NCBI GenBank assembly: GCA_031292755.1
Contig: JARLGM010000006.1
Location: forward strand, 33,698-97,697
Direction: 5' to 3'
DNA length: 64,000 nucleotides
DNA from: Candidatus Sulfopaludibacter sp.
GTDB lineage: Bacteria > Acidobacteriota > Terriglobia > Bryobacterales > Bryobacteraceae
The notes beneath the pieces were generated by a model, which saw only the letters and a program-made list of their open reading frames with translations, ran no database searches and was not told the DNA's origin. The position numbers were made by a program, and so were the translations under genes. Positions 9,211 to 17,464 of the stretch are shown here, one piece after another (within the stretch, counting starts at the first letter, position 1; every line of letters begins with the position of its first letter).

Positions 9211-11001
9211 CTACTTCTGGTGCGTGCGGGCCTGTTCCAGACGCGCGCGGGCCTCGGAGAAGTCGGGTTGGATGCGGAGTGCCTGAGTGAACTCCGCGGC
9301 AGCTTCCTCGAAGTGGCCTGCGCTGGCGAGGAGCGTCCCCAAATTAAAGTGGACGGTGGCGTTGCCGGGTTCCAGTTGCGCCTCGGCCCGGAACTGGACC
9401 AGCGCCTCGTCCAGGCGGCCGCGGCTGAGCAGGATGAATCCCAGGCTGTGACGTGTGGCGGCATTGCCGGGCTGCAGCCGGATGGCTTCGTAGAACTCGC
9501 TCACCGCTTCATTGGTGCGTCCCTCGCCGATGAGCAGGCCGGCGTACGCCGCGTGGAAAGGCCCGCTCACCGGCTGGAGCGCGAGCGCCTGGCGGTATTC
9601 GCGCTCGGAATCGGCCAGCCTGCCGGCACGACGCAGAACTAACGCCAGGTTCGCGTGGGCGTCCGGATAGGCCGGCCGGATGCGGAGCGCAGCCTGAATG
9701 TGCAGCGCGGCCTGCTGATTCCGATTGTGCGTCAGGTAGTATTCGCCCAGGTTATTGTGCGCCAGGTAATTGCCGGTGGTGACATCGGCGGCGTGTTGAA
9801 ATAGCGTTTCGGTGTCACGCCAGTAGCTGAGCTGGCGCCACGTGAGGACGGCGCAGACCGCCAGGACGCCGATCGCGGCAAACCTCGGGGCGTGAGACGC
9901 ACCCCAAGCCAGCATGATTCCCAGCCCCACCATGGGAACGTACATGTAGCGATCCGCCGAGGATTGCGCTCCCACCTGCACCAACCCGATGACGGGAAGG
10001 AGCGTCCCCACGTACCAGAGCCATCCTACGGCCAGGTAGGGATGCGTGCGCGCCTTGCGGATCACCAGCGCCGTGATCGTGGCCAGCAGCGCCGCGGACG
10101 CCGCGACCTGCCATGCGGGCAGATCGAAGCGGTAGGGGTAGAAGACCGCCAAATCCGCTGGCCAAACGGCGCGCACCAGGTACACCGCATACGCCGCCAC
10201 GGCGTTTTCCAGGCGGAATCCCAGCGGGATGTTGGAGAGCGAGCGGACGGCGTTGCCGTGTTCCTGCGCCAGAAACGTAAGTAGCACGGCGCCGGCGGAC
10301 AGGACCACCAAAGGCAGCTTCTCCCAGAGAAGGGCGCGGCGCATGGGGCGTCGCAGCGGCCAGTAATCCAGCAGCAGCAGCACGAAGGGAAGGGTGACGA
10401 TCATGCTCTTGGCCATCAGTCCGAGACAGAAGGCGAGCACGACCGGCAGATAGCGCGCGATGCTGGGGCGGCGCGCGTAATCGGCATACCAGTAAAGCGC
10501 CAGAAACCAGAAGAGGGCGCAGAGCACGTCCTTCCGTTCGGCGATCCAGGCCACGGATTCGACGTGCAGCGGGTGCAAGGCGAATAGAAAGGCGACGAAC
10601 GCGCTGGGCCAGCGGGCGCCGGTGAGCCGGTGGAGCGCGGCGAAGAGCAGCAGGGCGGCAGCGGTGTGGATGACGATACTGGTGAGGTGGTGCCATCCGC
10701 CGCGCATGGCGAAGAACTGGCAATCGGTCATATGGGAGAGCCAGGTGAGCGGGAACCAGTTGGCCGCGTGGAAAGAGGTGAAGGCCCAGGCGAGGCCGTC
10801 CCAGGTCAATCCGGCGCGCACCTGGGGGTTGTTGACCACGTAGGCGGGGTCGTCGTAGTTGAGGAAATCGAAATGAATCGCCTGGCTGTAGACCGCCAGG
10901 GTCGCGGCGGCCAGCAGCAGGTAGAGGTACAGATCTACCGGGCGGCTGCGCGGTGGAGGAACGGGCTTACGGGGTTTGGCCACGGTGGAACAAACATCCA
11001 T
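9211..11001 (-). CDS. TMTC-like multispanning membrane protein with C-terminal TPR repeats
   Basis: 596-residue integral membrane protein resembling eukaryotic-type TMTC O-mannosyltransferases and the many bacterial TPR-tailed homologues. About ten hydrophobic helices occupy residues 30-380. The extracytoplasmic loops carry DFLNYDDPAYVVNNP (an acidic DD loop near residue 50) and FALHPLHVESVAWIAERKD, both typical of this glycosyltransferase-like group. Residues 390-590 hold at least five TPR units. ATG 11001 is chosen because the longer frame would run into the divergent gene starting at 11037. A glycosyl-transfer role is inferred from family resemblance; substrate unknown. Confidence 0.82.
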   Translation of the reverse strand: MDVCSTVAKPRKPVPPPRSRPVDLYLYLLLAAATLAVYSQAIHFDFLNYDDPAYVVNNPQVRAGLTWDGLAWAFTSFHAANWFPLTWLSHMTDCQFFAMRGGWHHLTSIVIHTAAALLLFAALHRLTGARWPSAFVAFLFALHPLHVESVAWIAERKDVLCALFWFLALYWYADYARRPSIARYLPVVLAFCLGLMAKSMIVTLPFVLLLLDYWPLRRPMRRALLWEKLPLVVLSAGAVLLTFLAQEHGNAVRSLSNIPLGFRLENAVAAYAVYLVRAVWPADLAVFYPYRFDLPAWQVAASAALLATITALVIRKARTHPYLAVGWLWYVGTLLPVIGLVQVGAQSSADRYMYVPMVGLGIMLAWGASHAPRFAAIGVLAVCAVLTWRQLSYWRDTETLFQHAADVTTGNYLAHNNLGEYYLTHNRNQQAALHIQAALRIRPAYPDAHANLALVLRRAGRLADSEREYRQALALQPVSGPFHAAYAGLLIGEGRTNEAVSEFYEAIRLQPGNAATRHSLGFILLSRGRLDEALVQFRAEAQLEPGNATVHFNLGTLLASAGHFEEAAAEFTQALRIQPDFSEARARLEQARTHQK

Positions 11002-11036
11002 GTTCGCATGGGCGTACACTGTCTTGGGGGTGGTGT

Positions 11037-12140
11037 ATGAAAGTGAACCGGCGATTTTTTCTGTTCGGAACCGCCTTGGCCGCTCGCGCATTCCAGGCCG
11101 AAAGCTCGGTCGGCACGGCGATGATCGGTGTGGGCAATCGTGGCTCGTTCCTGCTGCAAGGCGTATTGCAACAGCCGAATGCGAAGGTGCTGGCGCTGTG
11201 CGATATCAAGCCCGACCGTCTGGATAAGGCGGCCACCACGGCGGCGCGCGACAAACCGGCTACCTATGCCGACTGGCGCCGTGTGCTTGACCGCAAGGAC
11301 GTGGATGCCGTCTTCATTGCGACTCCGCCGTACCTGCATTCGGAAATGGCCATTGCGGCGATTCGCGCGGGCAAGCACGTGTACTGCGAAAAGCCTATCG
11401 GCGTGACCCCGGCGCAGGTGCGCGCCCTGGTGGAAGCGGCGCGCGGATCCAGCAAAGTGTTCGTTCCCGGCCAGCAGTTACGGTCGCAGAAACAATTCCA
11501 GGAAGCCGTACGCAAGGTGCAGGAGGGAGCCATCGGCGAGGTCCTCATGGTCAAGGCGCAGCGTCATGCCACGGCAGACCTGCCGCACGACGGCACCTCG
11601 GGCGATTGGTATTTCGACGTCAACAAGTCGGGCGGGTACCTGGTGGAGCAGTCGGTGCATAATCTGGATTTGTGCAACTGGGTGATTGGGGCCCGGCCGG
11701 TGCGCGCCTGCGGTTTCGGCGGAACGCAGCTCTATAAGAACGACCCGCCGGGGCGGACGATTTACGATTGCGGCAGTCTCACCTATGAGTATCCCAAGGG
11801 TGTGATGATGTCGTTCACGCAGAACGTGTTTCACCCCGGGTCGATGCCCAACGGCAATCAGTATATTTACGTGTACGGTTCCAAGGCGGGGCTGGACCTG
11901 ATGGGCTCGGGGACGGCGTATCCGCTGGAAAGGGGCGGCCAACCCGTGGTGCTGGCGGCCAAACGTCAGGAAGACCAGTACGCGCATCTGGCGGCATTTT
12001 ACGATTCGATCACCAAGGGGACGCCGCCGCCGGTGGGGATCACGGTGGGGGCCGAGGCGGCGCTGACGGCGATTCTGGGCAATCAGGCGATGATGCAGCA
12101 GAAGATGGTGAACTGGAGCGACTTGGGGGTCGAGTTGTGA
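11037..12140 (+). CDS. Gfo/Idh/MocA-family NAD(P)-dependent oxidoreductase with Tat-type leader
   Basis: 367-residue dehydrogenase-like protein that probably oxidises or reduces a sugar or sugar derivative. The N-terminus KVNRRFFLFGTALAARAF is a twin-arginine-type export signal, after which a Rossmann fold starts (GTAMIGVGNRGSFLLQGV, DIKPDRL). The EKP motif (CEKPIGVTP, about residue 122) is the family lysine-proline signature. The sugar-binding part contains GYLVEQSVHNLDLCNW. Many planctomycete and acidobacterial homologues are exported like this. The stop overlaps the next gene by 4 bp (GTGA), indicating translational coupling. Substrate unknown. Confidence 0.88.
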   Translation: MKVNRRFFLFGTALAARAFQAESSVGTAMIGVGNRGSFLLQGVLQQPNAKVLALCDIKPDRLDKAATTAARDKPATYADWRRVLDRKDVDAVFIATPPYLHSEMAIAAIRAGKHVYCEKPIGVTPAQVRALVEAARGSSKVFVPGQQLRSQKQFQEAVRKVQEGAIGEVLMVKAQRHATADLPHDGTSGDWYFDVNKSGGYLVEQSVHNLDLCNWVIGARPVRACGFGGTQLYKNDPPGRTIYDCGSLTYEYPKGVMMSFTQNVFHPGSMPNGNQYIYVYGSKAGLDLMGSGTAYPLERGGQPVVLAAKRQEDQYAHLAAFYDSITKGTPPPVGITVGAEAALTAILGNQAMMQQKMVNWSDLGVEL

Positions 12141-13039
12141 CCCGGAGGGAAGTTCTGGCGGCGAGCCTGGCCGCCGCCGCGCTGCCTTCGCGGGCGCAAC
12201 CGAAGGCCCGCTTCGTCAAGGGTATCTGCTCGATCATCTTCCCGAAGGAGATGCCCCGGGCCGAGTGCTTCGCGCAGGCGAAGGCGGCGGGGTTTGACGC
12301 GATCGAACTGGCCATCGGTCCGGATCTGGCGCTCGATATCGGCCACGATGACGCGCGCCGGCTGGCCGATTCCGCGGAGAAGGCCGGCATCCGGATCGCC
12401 ACCCTGTGGGTGTCCGACGCGTTGCACCAGAATCCGCTGAATGCGGACGATCCGGCAGTGCGGGCGCGCGGTGTGGACGCGGTCCGCAAGGCGCTGCGCA
12501 TTGCCGCGGATGTGAATTGCGGCGCGCTGCTGCTGTATGCGGTCCGGTTGGGCAACGGCGCGAAGCTCGAAGTCGGATCGCAGGAGACGTGGGATCGCTA
12601 CACGGCGGAATTGCGAAAGCTGGTTCCCGACGCGGCGAGCGCCAAGGTGCTGCTGAATCCGGAAAATGTGTGGAACAAGTTTCTGCTGAGTCCGCTGGAG
12701 ATGCGGTCGTTCGTGGACCAGTTTCACAGCCCGTGGGTGGGTGTGCATTTTGACGCCGGCAACGTGATGCAGTATGGCTATCCGGAAGACTGGATTCTGA
12801 CTCTGGGCCCGCGCATCAAGCGGATTCACTTCAAGGATTTCAAACTGGCCGGCGGCGGCCAGCCGGCGCATTTCGCCGATTTGCTGGAAGGCGACGTGAA
12901 CTGGAAAGCGGTGATGGCGGCGCTGGTGAAAGTAGGTTACAACGGAGTGATCTCTCCGGAAATTGGCCGCAATGCGGCGCAGCCGGATCAGTTGAAACAG
13001 GTTTCGACGGCGTTGGACAAGATACTGAGTTTGGCCTGA
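12137..13039 (+). CDS. Sugar phosphate isomerase/epimerase-like TIM-barrel protein with Tat-like leader
   Basis: 300-residue xylose-isomerase-like TIM-barrel protein starting with GTG inside the upstream stop. The leader TRREVLAASLAAAALPSRA looks like a twin-arginine signal. The barrel has the usual landmarks: AGFDAIELAIG near residue 55, LLNPENVWNKF near 175, GVHFDAGNVMQYG near 205, KRIHFKDFK near 230 and GVISPEIG near 275. E, D, H and E residues there would bind a divalent metal. Coupling to the Gfo/Idh gene suggests two steps on the same sugar outside the cytoplasm. The substrate cannot be read from the sequence. Confidence 0.85.
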   Translation: MTRREVLAASLAAAALPSRAQPKARFVKGICSIIFPKEMPRAECFAQAKAAGFDAIELAIGPDLALDIGHDDARRLADSAEKAGIRIATLWVSDALHQNPLNADDPAVRARGVDAVRKALRIAADVNCGALLLYAVRLGNGAKLEVGSQETWDRYTAELRKLVPDAASAKVLLNPENVWNKFLLSPLEMRSFVDQFHSPWVGVHFDAGNVMQYGYPEDWILTLGPRIKRIHFKDFKLAGGGQPAHFADLLEGDVNWKAVMAALVKVGYNGVISPEIGRNAAQPDQLKQVSTALDKILSLA

Positions 13040-13043
13040 GAAC

Positions 13044-15065
13044 ATGCGATTTCTGCTGTTGGTACCCTTGGTACTGCATGCGCAGGGCACGGTGCCTGTG
13101 TTTCAGTACACGGTCGGGGAGTCGACCTACACCCTGATGGGAAGCGATCCGGCACGGGGCGCCACTACAAGCATTCCGACGGTGCTGGCGCCCATCACGC
13201 TCCAGTTCGAGGCGAAAAAGATGGACGCCGCGCCGGACGTTTCGCGCGTGCTGCGCTCGCCGATTTTTTCGAATTTCGTGTTTCCTTCGGGAGGCAATAC
13301 GCAGTACGCGGACGCCATGCTGCGCACCACCTTCCCGCGGAATGCCGGATGGCACACGCTGCTGGGCAAGCCGGAGGTGAAGCCGGTGGCCATCAAAATC
13401 CCGGCCGGCTACGGATACGTCCTGAGTTCGAAGAAGACGGGCCGCACGTTCGCCGTGGTGGACGGGGAGTTCGTGCAGAAGGAGGTTTTTAAGCAAATTC
13501 CGAAGCAGGAAGGCAAGCTGGTCGTCGCCATGACGCACAACACTACCTTCTATGTCACGGGCGATGCCACGGTGTGCTGTTCGTGGGGCGCGCACGGGGT
13601 GGATTCGGCGACGGGCAATTCCTTCGTGCTGGCTTCGTATCTGGAAGCGGCGCCCGCGGTAGTGGAAGACGCGGACGTGGAGCCGCTCACGCAGCAACTC
13701 GCCGAGTTCGTGAACGATCCGCTGCACGACCCGACGATCAACGGGAGGAACGTGAAGGCTCCGGGCAACAGTTTCGCGGGCTGGATGCGGCCGGGCGAGC
13801 AGGGCAGTTGCGGCGGCACCGGTGTCGGGTCCACGTACTTCCAACTGCAACCCACCAATACCAACCCGAAGAACAATATTCCGGCGTCGAAGCCGTTTGT
13901 GGCGCAGGCGTATCACGTGCAGAACGTGGCGCTCCTGCCCTGGTACACGGGAGGCGCGGAGGGCCCGTACAGTTTTCCGGACGCGCGGGTGCTGGGCGAG
14001 CACGCCAAGCCCTGCGCGGGTCGCGGCGGGCGCGGCGGCGGACCGTCGGCGCCCACGGTTGCGGCAGCGCCGGCGAGCGGGAAGCCAAATGGCCACAAGC
14101 TGATCGGTTACTGGGCCGGTTATGGCGGGGCCGGCTCGACCATTCCGCTGCGCGACGTATCGCCGCAGTGGGACGTGATCCTGGTGGCGTTCGCCACACC
14201 GGATCGCAATGCGCCGGAAGGGACCATGCAGTTCCGCACGCCCGCGGGCCTGGATGCGGAAAAATTCAAGGCCGATATCGCCTACCTGAAGGGGCAGGGC
14301 CGGCATGTGATGATCTCGCTGGGCGGCGGCGGGCAGCATTTCACCCTGGCCGATCCGAAGCGGGTGCCGAATTTCGTCTCGTCGGTGACGCGGATTGTGA
14401 GCGAGTACGGCTTCGAGGGAGTCGATATCGATTTTGAGAGCCCGTCGCTGGCCATCGATCCCGGCGATACCGATTTCAAGAATCCCACCACGCCATCGAT
14501 CGTCAATCTAATCGCCGCGCTGCGGCAGTTGCGGGATCATTTCGGCGCCGGTTTCATGATCAGCCTGGTGCCGGAAGGGACGCAGATCCCGTCTGGCTAT
14601 CCGAGCTATGGCGGCCAGTTCGGCTCGTATCTGCCCATTGCCTGGGCGCTGCGCGACATCCTCTCGTTCATGGATGTGCAGGATTACAACACTCCGCCGC
14701 TGCAGGGGCTGGATGGCGAGATTTACCAGCCGGGCACAGTGGATTATCACGCGGCGATGACGGAGCTGGTGCTGCACGGCTTCAACGTGGGGGGCGACCC
14801 CAAGCACTTCTTTCCGCCGCTGCCGGCGGACAAGGTGGCGGTGGGTTTCCTGACGGGAGATACCACACCTGCGATCGTCAGCCAGGCGATGGATTACATC
14901 ATCACGGGCAAGGCTCCGGCGGGCACGAAGTACCGGCTGCTGGCGCCGGGCGGCTACCCGGGCATGATGGGCGCGATGTTCTGGACGATCGACGCGGACC
15001 GGCGGGCGAATTACAACTTTTCCAACGTGGTGGGTCCGCTGTTGCACGGGTATCCGGCAAAGTAG
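13044..15065 (+). CDS. Exported two-module protein: uncharacterised N-terminal module plus GH18 chitinase-like domain
   Basis: 673 aa. Signal peptide about 1-14 (LLLVPLVLHAQG). Residues 15-330 form a module I do not recognise, with a VFQYTVGESTYTLMGSD opening and cysteines at 178-179, 256 and 324. A Gly/Ala linker (328-350) leads to a GH18 TIM barrel (351-673) starting HKLIGYWAGYGG. The SxGG strand is MISLGGGG (423-430) and the catalytic strand GVDIDFE (459-465). The proton donor E465 and D463 are present, but the first Asp of the DxxDxDxE motif is replaced by E458. It probably cleaves chitin-like or related beta-1,4-GlcNAc polymers. It starts 4 bp after the isomerase gene, so likely the same operon. 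Confidence 0.82.
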   Translation: MRFLLLVPLVLHAQGTVPVFQYTVGESTYTLMGSDPARGATTSIPTVLAPITLQFEAKKMDAAPDVSRVLRSPIFSNFVFPSGGNTQYADAMLRTTFPRNAGWHTLLGKPEVKPVAIKIPAGYGYVLSSKKTGRTFAVVDGEFVQKEVFKQIPKQEGKLVVAMTHNTTFYVTGDATVCCSWGAHGVDSATGNSFVLASYLEAAPAVVEDADVEPLTQQLAEFVNDPLHDPTINGRNVKAPGNSFAGWMRPGEQGSCGGTGVGSTYFQLQPTNTNPKNNIPASKPFVAQAYHVQNVALLPWYTGGAEGPYSFPDARVLGEHAKPCAGRGGRGGGPSAPTVAAAPASGKPNGHKLIGYWAGYGGAGSTIPLRDVSPQWDVILVAFATPDRNAPEGTMQFRTPAGLDAEKFKADIAYLKGQGRHVMISLGGGGQHFTLADPKRVPNFVSSVTRIVSEYGFEGVDIDFESPSLAIDPGDTDFKNPTTPSIVNLIAALRQLRDHFGAGFMISLVPEGTQIPSGYPSYGGQFGSYLPIAWALRDILSFMDVQDYNTPPLQGLDGEIYQPGTVDYHAAMTELVLHGFNVGGDPKHFFPPLPADKVAVGFLTGDTTPAIVSQAMDYIITGKAPAGTKYRLLAPGGYPGMMGAMFWTIDADRRANYNFSNVVGPLLHGYPAK

Positions 15066-15100
15066 CGGGAACTTTTTCGGCGCGCGAGTGTCCAAAGAAC

Positions 15101-15137
15101 TTGACATCTCTTTCGATTAGTACTAAAAAATTAGTAT
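15101..15137 (+). promoter_or_regulatory. blaI promoter with palindromic operator
   Basis: A perfect -35 TTGACA (15101-15106) and a TAAAAA -10 (15124-15129) are 17 nt apart. The spacer and -10 are covered by the perfect palindrome TTAGTACTAA (15117-15126), followed by a further half-site TTAGTAT (15131-15137) running into the start codon. The TAGTA/TACTA half-sites resemble BlaI/MecI-type operators, so autorepression is likely. The predicted transcription start coincides with ATG 15136, and no Shine-Dalgarno is present. Confidence 0.7.
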
Positions 15138-15507
15138 GAGACGCCGCAGCACCACCCTTACCGGACAGGAACTGGAGATCATGAAGATCGTCTGGGAGCG
15201 GGAGACGGCCACCGTCCGGGACGTGTACGAGACGCTCCTGGAACGGCGGAAAGTCGCCTACACCACGGTCATGACCATGATGAAGATCCTGGAACAGAAG
15301 AAGTATTTGAAGAAGAGCCAGGCGGAGCGCGCGTATGTTTACCGTCCAGCGCAGCCGAAGGGGCAGGTGATCGGCGCCATGGTGCGGGATTTTGTGAACC
15401 GGGTGTTTAACGGCTCGGCCGAGCCGCTACTGGTGCACCTGGTGGAAGAGCATAACCTGACCCAGGAAGATCTGGATGAGATCGCCCATCTCCGGAGGAA
15501 GCCATGA
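15136..15507 (+). CDS. blaI: BlaI/MecI/CopY-family transcriptional repressor
   Basis: 123-residue winged-helix repressor. The N-terminal DNA-binding domain (about 8-75) has LTGQELEIMKIVWE and the recognition-helix region AYTTVMTMMKILEQKKYL. A dimerisation tail (80-120) follows, with RVFNGSAEPLLVHLVEE. In the known paradigm, the partner membrane protease triggers cleavage of BlaI near the domain junction and derepression. It overlaps the M56 gene by 4 bp (ATGA), supporting a two-gene sensor unit. Target genes beyond this operon are not evident; no beta-lactamase gene is in the window. Confidence 0.93.
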   Translation: MRRRSTTLTGQELEIMKIVWERETATVRDVYETLLERRKVAYTTVMTMMKILEQKKYLKKSQAERAYVYRPAQPKGQVIGAMVRDFVNRVFNGSAEPLLVHLVEEHNLTQEDLDEIAHLRRKP

Positions 15508-17435
15508 ACTTATCACTCGCCTGGGACAACGTGGTGACGTATAGCTTGCAGGTGGGCCTGTTGGTGGGGCTGACGGCATTCATTCCCGCACTCTTGCGGC
15601 TGCGGCAGCCCCAAGCCAAACTCTGGTTCTGGTATCTGCTGCTGGTCACGTGCCTGGCGCTGCCGGCGTTGCGGCCGTGGAAACAGGAAATAGTGACTGC
15701 TTCGGTACAGGTTCCGCCGCCGTCGCTTCCCACGGCGCCGCTACCGCCGGTGAAACATACCATGCCACGCAGCCAGATGGCGCTGCTGGTGTTGGCGGCG
15801 GGCGCGGCCTTCCGGTTGGCATGGCTGGCGGCGGGGTTCTGGAAATTGCGGCGATACCGCCGGCATTCCCGTCCGCTGGCGGGCCCGTGCGCGTGGCGCG
15901 TAGAGGCCGACCTGCGGATCTCCGAAGACATCAACAGCCCGGTAACGTTCGGGTTTTTGGACCCGGTGATCCTGCTGCCGGGCCAATTCCCGGAACTGGA
16001 CCAGGCCAAGCAGGACGCCATCCTCTGCCACGAGGTGTTGCATGTGTGGCGGCACGACTGGCTGTTCGCCATCGGCGAGGAGTTGGTGCGCGCGGCGTTC
16101 TGGTTCCACCCGGCCATCTGGTGGCTGCTGGGGGAGATCCAACTGGCGCGCGAGCAGGCGGTGGACCGGGAAGTCATTGACCTGACCAGCAAGCGCGACG
16201 AATATCTGGATGCGCTGCTGGCCATAGCAGGTGCGGCGGCTGTGCCGGACCTGGCGCCCGCGCCGTTGTTTCTGCGCAAGCGGCATTTGAAGCAAAGAGT
16301 GGTTTCGATTCTGAAGGAGGTTCGGATGTCCAAGACGAGATTGATTTCCGCGTTCGCCATGAGCCTCATCATGCTGGCGGGGGCGTGCTGGTTTGTGACG
16401 GGGGCGTTTCCGCTGGCGGCGGAACCGCAGATGGTTTCCGACGCGGTTGGTGTCTCGGTGACGGTGAACGACCCGTTGATCCATCGCGGCGGTGTGATGT
16501 ATCCGAGTGCGGCCCTGCAAGCCCGCATTGAAGGCACGGTGGTGGTGCAGCTACGGCTCGGGTCCAAAGGCGAAGTGGTGGATGCCAGCGTGCTCAGCGG
16601 GCCGGACGAACTCCGCAAAGGCGTGCTGACCAGTGTATTGGACTGGCACTTTACGCGCGATGTGGCGAACAGCACGCGGCAGGTGAGCATCAACTTCCAA
16701 TTGCCCAAGGCGGAGACGGTGCCCGCTACTGCCACTGCGGAAACGAGCGTGCAGGCACCGCGGCAGGCTGCGGCAGGAGGCGTCGTGGGCGGCGTTCCGG
16801 GCGGGGTGTCCGGTGGCGTGCGAAGCGGAGTGCTTGGCGGGATGATCATGGCGCGGCAGTCGACTGCGCCGCCGATTCCGGGCACGGTGAAGGCAATCGC
16901 GACGCCGGGGCTGAGCGACCAGGCTCGCAGGGAGTTGCTGTCGCGATTGCCGGTTCACGAAGGTGACACGATTACGCCGGAGTTGTTCCGACAAACGGGC
17001 GAAGCGGTGAGAGAGTATGACGAGCACCTCAACCTGGGCGTATTCGGGAACAGCGGCGAAACGACGCTGCAAATCAGCGCGCCGCATCAGGCCATGATGA
17101 GCATGGGCGTAGGGATGCCGGTGGCGGATCTTCCGGTGCCTCCCGGAGCGATTCGGGTGGGCGGCAACGTGCAGCAGTCGAAGCTGACTTCGCAGGTGCG
17201 ACCGGCTTATCCCCCGATGGCCAAAGATGCCCGGATTCAGGGCGTGGTGCACCTGTTCGCGGTGATCGGCAAGGATGGCGGGGTGAAGAGCCTGACTGTG
17301 ATCAGCGGGCATCCGCTGCTGATCGGGGCGGCCATGGAGGCCGTGCGGCAATGGACGTACGAGACCACGCTGCTCAACGGCGCGCCGGTGGAAGTGGCGA
17401 CGCAGATCGACGTGAACTTCACGCTGTCGGAGTAA
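15504..17435 (+). CDS. M56 (BlaR1/MecR1-like) membrane metalloprotease with two C-terminal TonB-like domains
   Basis: 643 aa. Membrane helices lie at about 12-30, 38-55 and 90-110. The protease motif HEVLH (176-180) is followed by a hydrophobic stretch AFWFHPAIWWLL and the glutamate-bearing REQAVDREV near 217. A fourth helix lies near 280-300. Two TonB C-terminal-like domains come next: about 320-395 (VMYPSAALQARIEGTVVVQL) and 548-640 (RPAYPPMAKDARIQGVVHLF). Gly-rich and linker segments separate them, where LSRLPVHEGDTITPE is POTRA-like. Instead of the penicillin-binding sensor of BlaR1 it has TonB domains, so it may sense the envelope or energise outer-membrane transport. It acts with the adjacent BlaI. 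Confidence 0.88.
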   Translation: MNLSLAWDNVVTYSLQVGLLVGLTAFIPALLRLRQPQAKLWFWYLLLVTCLALPALRPWKQEIVTASVQVPPPSLPTAPLPPVKHTMPRSQMALLVLAAGAAFRLAWLAAGFWKLRRYRRHSRPLAGPCAWRVEADLRISEDINSPVTFGFLDPVILLPGQFPELDQAKQDAILCHEVLHVWRHDWLFAIGEELVRAAFWFHPAIWWLLGEIQLAREQAVDREVIDLTSKRDEYLDALLAIAGAAAVPDLAPAPLFLRKRHLKQRVVSILKEVRMSKTRLISAFAMSLIMLAGACWFVTGAFPLAAEPQMVSDAVGVSVTVNDPLIHRGGVMYPSAALQARIEGTVVVQLRLGSKGEVVDASVLSGPDELRKGVLTSVLDWHFTRDVANSTRQVSINFQLPKAETVPATATAETSVQAPRQAAAGGVVGGVPGGVSGGVRSGVLGGMIMARQSTAPPIPGTVKAIATPGLSDQARRELLSRLPVHEGDTITPELFRQTGEAVREYDEHLNLGVFGNSGETTLQISAPHQAMMSMGVGMPVADLPVPPGAIRVGGNVQQSKLTSQVRPAYPPMAKDARIQGVVHLFAVIGKDGGVKSLTVISGHPLLIGAAMEAVRQWTYETTLLNGAPVEVATQIDVNFTLSE

Positions 17436-17464
17436 CGACGATTTCCTCGAAGAGGTCTGCCCAG

